Source: Nepenthes gracilis
Taxonomy: Eukaryota > Streptophyta > Magnoliopsida > Caryophyllales > Nepenthaceae
DNA length: 64,000 bases
Direction of reading: 5' to 3'
Assembly: GCA_033239525.1 (NCBI GenBank)
Contig: BSYO01000036.1
Span: forward strand, 5,602,126-5,666,125
Position numbers and translations under genes: made by a program. Below, one piece after another: positions 43,646 through 55,800 of this stretch. How positions within the stretch are numbered: the stretch's first letter is position 1; each line of letters starts with the position of its first letter. The notes under the pieces are model-generated. The model did no database searches, had not been told where the DNA came from, and saw nothing but the letters and a program-made list of their open reading frames with translations.

Positions 43646-44566
43646 GCATCTTAGAATCCAAGTCTTGGATAGATTTAGGTCAACTGCACCTTGGGCTTGT
43701 GTTGGAGTCGGGTCCGGTCTCTGTCCAGCGTGACTTAGATTTTGCATAACATAACAAAAGACGAAAAGTCAAAGAAAAATAGTAGAACTTGCACATCAAT
43801 TTATTTTTCGACGCTCATGTCAGTAATCGGCCTTCCAAAATAAATAAGAAAAAAATAGAGTAAACAAGAGTTGTAGTTGGGAAGAGGATTTATGAGTATA
43901 GTTTGAAGGTGCACTCAGCATGGAGTGGCTTTGGGGTTGCTTTGCATTCATAGAGAGTGGATTTTTAGACCACTATGTTCACCGGGAATGAGCAATGGGA
44001 AGAGAATAGCGACTGATTGTTTTAAAGTTGGATTACTTGCGCTAGCTTGAATATTGAAGAGAGCATATTTTTGGAGTTCATCCCTAGGGCTTTTTATAGC
44101 CGTCAAATCTCGCCACCTTTCTTAGGCGGTACGACGGTCTGTCAGCCGTTTGAGGGGATCCATTCCTTCCAACGAGAAGATGTAAGTGCCATTTAAGATT
44201 GCAACAGTCAGGATGGTGGATCTTCGCTTCTGCGGGGATGCTATATGACGTTAATGCAGAAACTTTCATTGTGGGTTGTGTGTCGATTTGAGGGCTTTCC
44301 TCTCAAGATGTGTGCTGATTTGGGAGCTTCCGTTATAGAGGAGGTTACCATTTGGGGATATCCTTAGCGTTGCAGCTAATTAGGACAGATGATCGTTGCG
44401 TGCAGGAAAGGACTCGTGGCCTGATTTTAGTTTGAACCATGTCTATTTCAGGCAACATCCGGTTATTTGATAACCCTCTTCGGTCAATTGGGGTGTTAAC
44501 CGTCATTTGAGCCAATGGGTTACGATACTTTTTGGGCTGTTCGCTTTTTTGGGCCGGTTTACTTCA
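43645..44566 (-). repeat. 5' LTR of the 38.7-kb gypsy element
   Basis: It starts tgcatcttag and ends tacttca, and is flanked on the inside by the primer-site region. It carries ctttttatagcc (about 44090), the TATA box on the minus strand. Confidence 0.8.
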
Positions 44567-44927
44567 GCCGTCTCTCGTTAATCTGTAACCTACTCATATT
44601 TATTTTATGTGACTTATTTTAGTTTAAAATATAAACACTGAAAATCAAAATTTTCAGAATAAGATTTTATAAAATTGATAAAATGAGTATAAATTTATTT
44701 TTTTTCTTTTTAATATTTATTTACTACATAAAAAAGTTTATATTAAAATCGAAGACAACTACCTGTAACGCTCCAACCCTGCATAATTTAAATATGTATG
44801 AAATTTTTTATCATATGATTATTTTGATATTTATTGTTTTTATAAAATTAAAAAAAAAAAACTATAATTCATCATTTTTGACAATATATTATAATACATC
44901 ATTTTGATATTGTAATACATAATTTTT
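44567..44927. other. 3' flank of kinase B, partly shared with kinase A
   Basis: 44690-44800 matches 16100-16190, including tgtaacgctccaaccctgcataattt. A ~110-bp AT-rich insertion then separates it from the stop codon. Confidence 0.6.
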
Positions 44928-46244
44928 TCACATCTCAATATCAAGCGTCCTCTTCGCAGAATTAATCAGGCAAGCAGTGCCGGAAGAAAATTCCGACGAA
45001 GGCTGATTTGAAGGATCAGCGTTGCATCCACTTCCAGAGTTAAATCCCACAGCCAAATTGTTATGCTCTTCCAAATAACCAAACGGATTCAGCGGCGGAG
45101 CAATCTCAGCGCCGCCTTCCAACATCTTCACCACGACGCTCATGTTCGGCCGCGCCGTAGGCAAGTATTGGACGCACCAGAGCGCCACCATCACCATCCG
45201 CTCCGCCTTCTTTCTGTTCTCCCCGAGATACCGCAAGTGGAGAACATGTCCGAAAGCTCATTCTTCTTCAGCTTTTCGTAAGTCCATCGCGGCAGCCACT
45301 CTTGGCTTCCGCCGCTTAGATTGGCATCGTGGTTTCTCCGCCGCCCTACGATTTCAAATAGCAGCATTCCGAAGCTGTAAACATCGCATTTATGAGTCAC
45401 CGGATACGGCGTCCATAGCTCGGGGGCAGCATATCCAGGCGTGCCTCTGCAGCCGGACATGAGAACGTATGTGCTATTTCTGTCGCAGAGCTTTGCGAGT
45501 CCAAAATCGGCGACTTTAGGATTCAAATTTGAATCTAGAAGTACGTTTCCTGGTTTGATATCATAATGAATAGTTTGCTGCTGACACTCTTCGTGTAAAT
45601 ATGCAATGCCCTTGGCCGTTCCAATCGCAATCTCCTGCAGCTTTTCCCACTCAATCGCTCTTCTCGGCTCGGCAAATAGGAATTTATCAAGCGATCCATT
45701 CTCCATGTACTCGTAAACCAGAGCTCTCATTGTAGGATCGAAGCAGAAGCCGTAGAGTCTAACCAGATTGATGTGGTAAGTTCTTCCGATTGTGCCTACT
45801 TCTGCCATGAATTGCTCTTCTATTCTCTTACCTACCATTAAATTAAAGCATTCACGAGGGTAAGAGAAATTCGAAGATGTTATAAATCAACAATTACAAG
45901 TAATTTATTTTGAAAATTGTAATTAGTATGTATAAATGAATCTAACCCGGAGGAAACCCGCGTGACCGACTCCTTGCCAGATTTGGGGAAGCTTTATTAA
46001 GAAACTCATTCACCAAATTTTGATTGTTCATTTTTTAATTGATGAGAGTATTTTAATTATTAAAAAAATTAAGAGTTGATTAAAATTATTTATTTTAAAT
46101 TAATTACATTATAACTATTTATTTAAAAATAAATAATTAAAATAAAAATAATAACTTCATTCATCTCTTTAAGAGATAAAACTCCCCAAATCTGTCTCTC
46201 ACGGGTGCAAAAGTGGTTACAAGATTATCAAAAGGGGTGGCATT

Positions 46245-47137
46245 TGTTGCGTCTTGAGTTTCTAGTTATTGTACGGATTATGGAACATTCAGATTTTTGG
46301 TCCGGGTCGAATCTCGAGTGGGTCCAATCTCCATTACTGTGAACATGGAATCTGTACAATATAAATCACAAATAAGAGATCAAAGATCGGCGGGATTTCT
46401 TCAACCGAAAGCACTCCAACGCTCAAATCAGTAACTTCCCGTAATGAATGGAAAGGGGCGCACGCTTATAGATGCGTTGAAATATGCTGTGTATGCGATG
46501 GAAGTGTGTGGATGCAAGAGTTAGAGACTCGATAAGCGTTTAGTGGGAGGTTTGGCTCATTGTATGCACTGTAGCAGGTGGTTCACTCTCGTAGCCTGAA
46601 GGAAGCTGTTGAGATTGGATTTGGACACTAGTTTGAGAGCTAGGCTCCAGGAGTATGTGTCTTAGTGCCCAATGCCAAGTTGTTGGTCAGGAATCAAATC
46701 TCTTCTCTTATAGAAGGAGAGAAAATTTATAGGCCCATTGGCTTGGAGCTTTGGGCGCAAAAATCCTTCCTGTAAGGATTCGTCGGTCGTTGTCCAATTA
46801 CGGTTGTTGGCGTGTCAATTGTTGTCTTGTGGTGGTGGAGAGACCGGCGTACGTCACAGGCCAGGCTGGTCTACCTTTCGTGCTGGGATTAGTTGGAGGA
46901 CTGTGGGTAGCGGTGCAAGCCGCGGTTATCGGTGTTGACCTTCTCCACATTGGCCTGCCTCTTCTACATCGCTCACTTGCACTGCATTAATGAGAGTGCA
47001 GTGGCACCAATTGGTCATGAGAGTATTGAGCTGCCACATAGACTGTTTCGAATATTAGGTTGAACTAGTCACTTGGGCTGCCGCTTCCTAGATTGGGCCT
47101 CGCATTCCTTGGGCCTCAATTGACACTGGACCCAACA
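46245..47137 (-). repeat. 3' LTR of the 13-kb element
   Basis: Starts tgttgcgtct and ends ggacccaaca. The adjoining ctaacccccatg is the polypurine tract read from the plus strand. A TATA-like box on the minus strand (cctataaatttt) lies at about 46725-46738. Confidence 0.88.
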
Positions 47138-47479
47138 CTAACCCCCATGCCTGGGTTGACTTATTGTTGAGGCCTGGTATGTCTACTTTAGGTCCAGCTG
47201 GTCATTGTGCGGCCCTCCTCGAGATGCGCTAGGCTTTATCTTCTTTCGGCATAGCGCCTTCCCCAGGCAGTCATGCAAGCTTTTCATGCACCGCAGAGAT
47301 TCGGTGCTCTGAAGGGTTAAATTCGCACGCTAGAGCTCGCATTGGTATCGAGGACTTTCTTATTTTGTGAATGATGGCTATCGGGTAGCGTGCCTGGCTG
47401 AGTGCGGGTAGGGGGCTGGTTCGCCCATAAATAGGAGAGCTCTTTGATTGGAATGACTCATCCCTTAGATGATTTTTGG

Positions 47480-48120
47480 AAGAGTGATGCAAGGTCCTTG
47501 GCTCATCCTACTTCCGGCGGGGATCCGTGAAGGAATCGGATGAACTAATTGGAGATCTGGAGCTTCCGACGAAGACTATCCTCACGCCCCCACTATGGGT
47601 GGTTCCTCATACTAATGAGGGTGGCTCGGACACTCTGCCATCATTGTGTGCCTCCCTTATGGCTGTGGTGATCTCCATTGTATAGGAGGATCATTGCGGA
47701 GCAATCACGGGGCACTTTGCCTCCGAGGTAGTGCATCGCTCGCGATTTCGACTGCACCTAGTTCATCATATGTGCCATTTGGAGGGAAGGCGAAAGGTGG
47801 AGTCTCTATTGGGGGAGCGCGTGCTTTTCGCGTCCTTTCTGGGACTCCTGCCACGGATGTTGGTGCCGTCGTTGCGGTTGTCATTGGGTGGACCTGTAGG
47901 GGCTGGCCAACATCGACGACTCCGGTGTTTGTGCAAATCGGGGTCCTGGTGATGGAGCTAGGGTGATCCTAGCATTGATCACGGTCCCTAATAAGGTTCC
48001 AAGCATCCGGGGCCGTCACTTTGGGCTTTATGCTCCATGCTGTATATTTTCCTTTTTTATACTTTCGCTGTCGTAAGCCATATACTTGTAAAGAAACTTT
48101 GATTAATAAAAGTAGTAGTT
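47480..48120 (+). other. Antisense unit 1 remnant of the 13-kb element, with poly(A)-like signal
   Basis: GC-rich sequence with plus-strand bias and a 106-codon ORF (47646-47966) that has no recognisable domain. It ends with a T-rich tail and AATAAA at 48105-48110, comparable to the tails near 49400 and 51890. It may be the truncated 3' part of another accessory gene copy. Confidence 0.35.
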
Positions 48121-48540
48121 GTTGCCTTTATTTCTTTTGCTTGTCGCATGAATCTTCTCCCTTTTTGTCACTTGGTGCTTACCTCCCAAGGGTTATAGGG
48201 CTTCTTTATTGTTGTACGTGCATTTGAGCATTTCAAGTAGCTTGCGGTTAGTTCCGCCAGTGTCGTCCCTCGAGCTCATATGTTGACTGTTGACGGGAGG
48301 ACGTGGCATGAAGAGATCGCCGATGCTGGCCGCTCGGGGAGATCAAACACTGTTGGCAGATTTTACATCCACCAGATATTCTAACCATTGATTGCATGGG
48401 AGATTTTGGGGAGTCGCGTCGTAATGACTTCTTTGAAAAGGCGCGACGCTTTAGGGATCCGTTACGTGGAAGGAGCTGGTTGGCTCTTTCCCAACATACT
48501 TCGGTTTCAGAATGATGCCATTTCACTGGGGGACTTTGGC

Positions 48541-48550
48541 TATTTAAAAG
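48541..48550 (+). promoter_or_regulatory. TATA-like box of antisense unit 2
   Basis: tatttaaaag lies 107 bp upstream of the ATG at 48657, inside the retrotransposon and directed opposite to gag-pol. Confidence 0.4.
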
Positions 48551-48656
48551 CCCGAGTTTCCTCCAAGGCTTTATGCCTTTTTTTGCTACTTTGAGAGCGC
48601 GAAGCTTGCGCTGCATCCAAATCTTCTCATTTTCCTCTTCGAACACAGTGACTTCA

Positions 48657-49335
48657 ATGGAAAGGTCATCCTCCTCTTCAGAGTTTGAATCATCCTCTGG
48701 AGAATCCATGATCCCTCGGGGATTCATAGTGGAGCTGCACTTGATGTAGCGGCTGCAGAAGGCTGCCATTCGGAGGCCTTCGTTGTGGGATCGGTGAGGT
48801 TTCTGAGAGTGCCTCCAAGCTTTGAGAGGGAGGGGGCGTCCACTTCCTCATGGCACTACAGGCCCAAGAGGGTGGATCCCATGCTCCATCAAGTCGCCAG
48901 GGCCATAGAGGACATGGAGGTCCACATGCAAGCTACCGCTAGCGTGGTCGAGTAGGCTCAGGCTCACATGGTGCACTTCAAGTGGGCATGGTCGAAATCT
49001 GAGGCAAGGGCCTCGAGGCTTGCCGATGCCAACATGTAGGCTTGGGACCTCATACTGGCTCTCAAGGAGGAGCTCGAGCAACTCCTAGCGCGGTTCGGAG
49101 AGGAGTGCACGCGACTGGGGGTTGAGTTAAGGTCGAGGTTTTCACCGGAGGATGTAGGTCCTGCACTGGAAAGAAATTTCCAGAACAGCATCCGTCTTCA
49201 ACCGGAGGCTAGTCATGTTGGAGGACCCAAACTTTCAAATCAGCATCCTGAACTCTCGAAACTCAAGCACCCTAATGTGTGTAGATCTAAGGGAGTACAC
49301 GGCTCCAAATCCTTCTGTGCCCGGATGGGGTAGTT
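48657..49335 (+). pseudogene. Antisense unit 2 of the 13-kb element (decayed coiled-coil protein)
   Basis: The frame begins MERSSSSSEFESSSGESM (48657), stops after ~30 codons, and resumes from about 48850. The later part has an amphipathic helix, VDPMLHQVARAIEDMEVHM and ILALKEELEQLLARFGEE, with two internal stops. A coiled-coil tail is also present at the end of the better preserved accessory ORF at 49860-51825, so this may be a shortened or older copy of the same gene family. AATAAA follows at 49397-49402. The opposite strand has a 173-codon ORF rich in Glu/Asp; I take it to be the shadow of the Ser-rich plus-strand frame. Confidence 0.4.
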
Positions 49336-49859
49336 AGTTGTACCTTGCTGCCGTAGGCTACCTCCCGTTGTAAAAAGAGTTATTAATGAATTACATAATA
49401 AAACTTTTCACCGTAGCTGCACCATTTACTTTCTGTCGCTTGCTGTGCTTGAACGGTTCATTCTTTCTTACGGATGCTTGTCTTAGAACTGGCAGTCAGA
49501 ATCCCTGCATTAAATGTAGGTGTGATAGATGGAATTTTGGCAGGCGGACAAAAGCGATAGCAATTTGCAATCTAGTAGGGCCATGATTGGCTGCCGCTTG
49601 GGACTCGTAACGTTCTTGTTGAACGGGCACGTGGCCTAGTCATTAAGCAAAAAGATTGATTGAGTTTTCTTGCATACTGGCACCCCGTCGCCTATTCAAG
49701 CAATGCCTTAGCAAATTCCCATCTTTTATGCTCCCTTGCACTGAAAACTTTTGAAATATTCCTGAGAGAGAGAGATGGCAAAGAAGAAAGGATCCCATTT
49801 TCTCTTCCTAAGATTCTTGCACTGTCTGGCATGGGGTTAACAATACTGAGTCCATCCTG

Positions 49860-51825
49860 ATGGCGAGCGCCATCGCCACTCTAATGGTGGACTATGGGAT
49901 CCCCAACGATTGGGCATACCGCTCCCTTGGCTCGGCTGGTAGAGCCAACACCCCTCCAGAGGGTTTCGTCTCCATTTATGAGCACCATCTGAAGGGTGGG
50001 CTTCGCTACCCCATGGTGTGTGATCTGTATGCTCTCATCGACACGTTGCGTGTTCCTATTGCAAGGTTTCATCCTAACGTTGTCCATTATTTGGTTGCTT
50101 TGTGTGTTTTCGCCCTTCTTCGGTCCTACACGTTCGATGCGAACGTGGCCAAGGTAATCTTCCGCATCACAGGGTTTGAGGACTGGATCTTGATAACCCC
50201 ACAAATCGGCTTCCACTTTTGAGGGACCAATCCTAATTCGGTGAAGAATTGGAAGAACCGATTCTTCTTCCTGCGGGAGCCCTCAGATTCAGAGCTCTCT
50301 AATGAGTGGGGTCCAATCCCGAGTATTTTTGTGAGATCGTGACCACCGAGGAAGTAAGCGAGGCAGCGAAACTTGTCAGCTGTCATTCGCTCGATGATAA
50401 AGACGTGTTCTTTGCAAGGGTTTTATTTGACTTCTCATGCTTTTGAAGCCGGGAAGTGGGGGCCGTAGTATGGATGGGCAGTCACCAACCCAGAGAAGAA
50501 GAAGCCAAGGGCCATCGTGCTTGGCAAGCCATCAGGGGAGCTTCGAGGAGAGCGGCTTGCTGTTAGAGACCTCATCGGATGAAGAGGTAGAACCCCACTA
50601 AAGAGGTTGAGAGAGGCTAGAGGTACCTCCACCTAGAGGTCGCAGCGACAGGCCGCGGGATTGGTTGCGCTGGCTACGAGCTCCACCTGGAAGAGAGTGT
50701 TAGACATAGAGTCGCGGGAGGGAGCGGCCGAGTACTTGCCAATTCCTACTGCGGTATTGGTTGAGTATGGAGTTCCGATTGTGAAGCTTCATTCTAGAGG
50801 GGAGTCTCCCACGGGTCCCTTTGTTGATATGGAGCCACAAGAGGCGGCTACTAAGGGCATGTCAATTTTAGAAGTCAACATGCCAGAATCTGAAGAGGCT
50901 GAGGACGCCGGCGCTTTGGAGCTTGTGCCAGGGTCAACTCCGGCTCTAGAGTTCACGGGACCGCCTGTCAAAGAGTCCCAAGAGGCGTGCGTCCAAGAAA
51001 GTGCCGCCGCCGTGGAAGAAGAGGCAATCGGGCGAGTTACCAGTTCGCTAGGCATCGACCGGGCTCGAGAGACAATTACGGTGGGGGCGGCTCAGGAGTT
51101 GGAGCTCCCAAGCGTTTCCTCGCCACCTGTGACTCCGGATGCTCTCCGCTCCGTAGAGGCTGCTGTCGGGCATTTGGAGCCCACAAGCATGCCAGGATCA
51201 AGAGGCGGGCCTAATCGCACGACCATATTCTCTATTCTGGTACGATTGTCCTGGTCTGTGTGTCTTTCTAATAACTGGAACTCTGAGATTTGCTAACCAT
51301 TCATTTACTCTTGCAGGTCCCTGAGGGGTCCAACTTCCTTAATACAGTGTACGGTCAACTGCTCGAATACTTTCACTAGGTCAAGGAAGACTCCAAGCAA
51401 AAGACGGCACAATGCATGGGAGTTGAAACCGCTACACTCAAGGGCCAGAACGAGTAATTATAGGAAGAGAACATCCATCTAGGGCAGGAGAACGAGCAAC
51501 AGAGGGAGGAGAACAAGCGGCTGATGGAGGAGGGTGGACAACTGAGGCAGGAGGTTGAGCAGTTGAGAGGATGGACCTCCACCATGGTAGATGACATATC
51601 TCTCCTCACCACTGACCTCAGGTTGCGGCTTACCTTGGAGGAGGTGCATCTAGCGCTTGATGCCAAATTCTAGGATGGCATTCATCTATGCCGTCGGATC
51701 GTCTCTGCCACACTTCCGGCCATTTCTATAGGTATCTTACATCAAGGGAACGCTAGAGTTCCCGATAACTCCCACTTGAGAGACTTGCCAGAGGAGATTG
51801 GCTTGTTAGATTCATAGGACCGGTG
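49860..51825 (+). pseudogene. Antisense accessory ORF (unit 3) of the 13-kb Tat element
   Basis: Starts MASAIATLMVDYGIPNDW (49860). The first 120 codons are open and contain PPEGFVSIYEHHL and LRVPIARFHPNVVHYLVALC, the N-terminal domain also seen at 13808-14170 (PF04195-like, putative gypsy-type transposon protein). After a broken stretch, a 211-codon acidic Pro/Glu linker is open (50661-51296). A plausible intron follows: donor attctg|gtacgattg (~51238) and acceptor ctcttgcag (~51316), with a ctaac branch-like site. Past the acceptor comes a coiled coil (EENIHLGQENEQQREENKR and EQLRGWTSTMVDD), ending near 51825. A gataaa signal is at ~51889. Such proteins are encoded antisense between pol and 3' LTR in Grande and Retand; the maize Grande one is reported to be nuclear with its own promoter. 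Function unknown. Confidence 0.7.
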
Positions 51826-52388
51826 TAGCTCTTGTACAGCTTTCCCATTTTTAATCGTGTAGCATTGCCTTGTAATGTTGTTCCTTCATGATAAATGAAA
51901 AGCAGCAACTTCTTTCGCACTTGATGCCTCCGAATGTATGATTTAGCATTTTGAATCGCTACTCACGTGTTTAATGGCTAAGTCGTGAAGCTATTGTCGC
52001 CAAGACCCCAATCCGGCGCCTTCTTGCGCTATACTCGTCCTTTGTTAGAGAATGTCATCGCATCTCGCCCGTTTAGTGGGAAGTTCGGTCCAGTAGAGTG
52101 GACATTGTCGCTAGCCCGGTGGAGTCATGCTAAGGGCCAGTTGGGATTTCAGGCCATAACAGCCCGGACTCGGGTCTTAGGCCTTTTCACATACAATACC
52201 CGTTTTAGGTGCTCGGCCCCGCTCAAGGCGTTGTTGCTCTTGTGTGCACGGTCCTAGCCCACGACCATCATAGACTCTCTTCTTTAGGAGAAGGTTGTCG
52301 CATACCTGCTATTCTTACCCCCTAAGGTTTTGGTGGCTACGTGTTTGGGACTTTGAAAGCCCCCAGACTTGATATTTTGACTACCTGG

Positions 52389-52670
52389 GTTACTTGGTAT
52401 GGAACCAAAGTTTTTGAGGCCGCATGGGCCCTCCAATGCAGAGCCGTGATTTGGGTATGACCGCTTTCGGGTCATTTGGTGCAAAACTAGGTTTTGAGGG
52501 CCACTTAAGGCCCTTTCGACATCGGAGTAGAAGTTCGAACATGGCCGCTTTCGGGCCACTTGGTGTGGAGCCAAATTTTTGGGGTTGCTTTGGGCCTCTC
52601 GACGTGGGGTTGAGGTTTGGGTATGGCCACTTTTGGGCCACTTTGCGCGGAGCCAAGATTTTGGTTTACG
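52389..52670. repeat. 83-bp tandem repeat, ~3.4 copies
   Basis: Units start at 52389, 52472, 52556 and 52638 (83, 84, 82 bp and partial). Each begins (t/c)-ac/at-ttggt and contains a ttttgaggg-like block and a ccgcttt(c/t)ggg end. It lies just downstream of the pol stop, before the antisense ORF. Tat elements are known for variable tandem repeats here that can seed satellites. Confidence 0.85.
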
Positions 52671-52859
52671 GGCGGAAGAAAATCCTCCCGACTTAGGAGC
52701 AGTCTAGGTCGTTTTATTTTCGAAATGTCATGCATGCAAACACCTATATGAATGGACATACGAAATAATAGAAACAATCGATTTTATTAAATGGAAACAC
52801 AATATATGTACAAGCATTCCTTATGACGGGTGTGTGTCTTACCTAGGTTTATGGAAAAT

Positions 52860-55800
52860 CTATTGATAGTATTTTTTGAGGTTGGCGGCGTTCTAGGTTT
52901 GCGGGACCAATTTGCCACACTGGGTGTGCAGCTTGTATGCTCCGTTTCGGATGATCGTGGAGATGAGAAACGGGCCCTCTCATCATAGTGAGAGTTTGTT
53001 CCTGCTAGCAGCCTTTACCGCCGCCTCTACATTGTGGAGGACTAGGTCTCCAACCTTAAGCGAGCGTGCCCTGACCCGCTTGTTGTAGTACCATGTGACA
53101 CACTGCTGATAGGCTGCTGTCTGCAAGTGGGCTGTGTCACACACTTTCGGAGCAGGTTGAGCCATTCCCTGAGCCTCTAGGAGTTGGTGGATGGATCAAA
53201 GCATTCGACCCGTAGGTAGGGGAGTCCCACTTCAATGGGAACGACCGCTTCGACCTTATAGCAGGTTGAAGGGCGTCTCCCTCATTGGTTCCCGTGCGGT
53301 TGTGTGATATGATCAGAACACGGAAGGCAACTCGTCAACCTAGGAGCCTCCTCCATCTTCCAGTTTAGTCTTTAATCTGTGCAACAATGTATAGTTTGTG
53401 ACTTTGACTTTCCCATTTGCTTAGGATAGGCCACAGACGTGTGGACCAGCCTGATGCGCAGGCTTGTACAGTACTTGGTGAAGCGCTTACTGGTGAATTG
53501 GGTTCTGTTGCCGGTTATTATGATCTCCGGGATCCCGAAATACAAACAATGTTCTGGCGGACAAACTCCATGGAGTTCTGCTCAGTAATTCGTGCCAGAG
53601 GAACCACTTCTACCCATTTGGTAAAGTAGTCAATACCGACTATAAGGAACTTCCTTTGTTTGGAGGCTAAGGGCATAGGTCCAAGGATGTCAAGCCCCCA
53701 CTGCTCGAACGGCCACAGAGACTAAAGACTGTGTACAGCTCCATATGAGGTAGATGCATCATGGACCCATAAACCTGACAGCTTTCACATTTTTTTCATG
53801 AATTCCAGGCGGTTGAGCTTCATCGTGGGCCAAAAGAGGCCTTACTACATGATCTTGAACGTAAAATTCTTCCCTCCGATGTGTGAGCCGCATATGTTGA
53901 GGTGGACTTCACTCAGCGCGTACTCAGCTTCCTCGAGGGTAAGACATTTCAGGTAGGGAGTAGAATATCCTCGCTGGTATAGCCTGCCATCGATGATCGC
54001 GTACCAGCTCGCTGTTTTCTTAATCCGCTTGGCCTCGTCAGTGTTCATCTATAACGTTCCATTTGTTAGATATCTACGGTATGGGGTCATCCAATTGTCA
54101 CCGTCGTTAGCTTGTAACACCACTTGACCAGGGCCATCCACACTAGGGTATGGCAACATCTTTTGCCAATTGATCAGCTTTCCAGTTTTTGGTCCTGGGG
54201 ATGTGCTCAACCTCAAGGCTTTCGAATGCCAGGATCTCGGCTTTTGCTCTCGTAAGGTACTTTGCAAGCTGCAAGCTTGATGCCTCGAAGGCTCATTGGA
54301 TCTGGTTGACCACTAGCTCCGAGTCACTGCGCACAACAAGCACCCTTGTGGAGCATTTCTTGGCAAGACGAAGTCCTGTAAGGAGGCCTTCGTACTTGCC
54401 ACGTTATTGGTGACAGGGAAAGTCAACGCGATTGAATAATTGATTTCTATCCTCGTCGGGAGTCCTGGGTGGAAGATCCATCGACATTTAGGATCCACAT
54501 GGGAGTGTCTAGTGGGCTCGAGTCCTTCGAACTGTGTGGGACATCTAGAGCCGGGTAGTCACTTCGATGATGAAGTCCACAAGAGCCTGGCTCTTAAGGT
54601 TGGTCGTGGTCAACATTCCACGTTGAACTAGCCTAACTCTATTGCCTACTTGACTAGCTGTTAGGAGGTCTCTAGCTTTTGGAGGATTGATTTCAATGGT
54701 TGATCCATCAGAACGATGATTCAATGTGCTTGGAAATAGGCCCTTAACTTTCGTGCAGAGTAGATGAGAGTCAAAGCAATCCTCTCCGCATGTGGGTATC
54801 AACTTTTTGCGTCCATCAATACCCTACTCACGTGGTACACAGGTCACTGTCTCCCCTCGTGCTCTCTAACGAGCACGGAGCTTAGCGTTGTGTCTAACGT
54901 GGCTAGATAGAGGTACAAATCCTCACCGTAGATGGTGAACTCAAGAGAGGTGGGCTGACAACATACGTCTTTAGTTCTTGAAAAGCTTCCTCGCATTCGT
55001 CCGTCCACCAAAATTCGAACACTTTGGTTCCTCTAAGTGCCTTGAAGAAGGGCAGATAATTTTTGCGGACTTGGACAAAAATCGCGATAAGGCTGTTAGT
55101 CATCTTGTGAGTTTTTGGACTTTCTTCACAAATGCGAATGGCTCATATCTAGAATGGCTCTAATTTTCTCCGGGTTCACTTCTATGTAGCGTTGGAACAC
55201 TATGAATCCTAAGAATTTTTTAGAGGTCACCCCAAATGCACATTTGGTTGGGTTGAGCTTCATTCTATGGGTTTGGAGTACCTGGAAGGTTTCCTCTTGG
55301 TCACAGACATGGTCATTGGCTATTCTGCTTTTGACAAGCATTTCGTCGATGTATACCTCCACATTCTTTCCAATCTGGGCTTCAAACATTTTGTTTACAA
55401 GACACTGGTAGGTTGCCCCGGCGTTCTTGAGGCCGAAGGGTATAACCTTGTAGTAATATATTCCCTGGTCGGTCATGAAGGAAGCATGCTCCTTATCGTC
55501 CGAGATCCATCTTAATTTGATTGTAGCTTGAATAGGCATCCATGAAACTTAGGAGCTCATGCCCGAACGTGGAATCCACCAACTGATTGATCCGAGGGAG
55601 AGGGAAGCTATCCTTGGGTTAGGCTTTGTTCATGTCAATGAAGTCTATGCATATCCGCCACTTGTCGTTGCTTTTTTTGACAAGCATGATGTTGGATAAA
55701 CAATCTGGGTACTAGACATCCCTTATGAATCCGGCGTCCAGTAATCTCTTCACTTCCTCTCTAACAGTGATAAGTTTTTTGACTGAGTGGTTCCTGCGCT

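Larger units (their letters stand above)
38727..44566 (-). mobile_element. Internally deleted Tat-like gypsy retrotransposon
   Basis: Two LTRs in the same orientation (38727-39648 and 43645-44566) enclose 4 kb with decayed gag, protease and RT on the minus strand. There is no integrase and no antisense ORF. A primer-site region (minus strand attggcgccatctgtgg) adjoins the right LTR, and a polypurine tract (gatgggggcaggt) adjoins the left LTR, so the polarity is clear. The flanking five bases (tgtga and gccgt) do not match, so the ends have been altered or the element is recombinant. Confidence 0.85.

Noticed and set aside
43193..43654. 153-codon plus-strand ORF
   Set aside because: It is the complement of the decayed gag start on the minus strand; its hydrophobic look comes from the shadow frame.
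38727..44566. Clean target-site duplication of the 5.8-kb element
   Set aside because: The flanking five bases differ (tgtga and gccgt), so no duplication is claimed.
48248..48769. 173-codon minus-strand ORF with an acidic Glu/Asp block
   Set aside because: It lies opposite the Ser-rich start of antisense unit 2, which has its own TATA-like box and ATG. The acidic block is what the complement of Ser codons gives. No known domain was seen.
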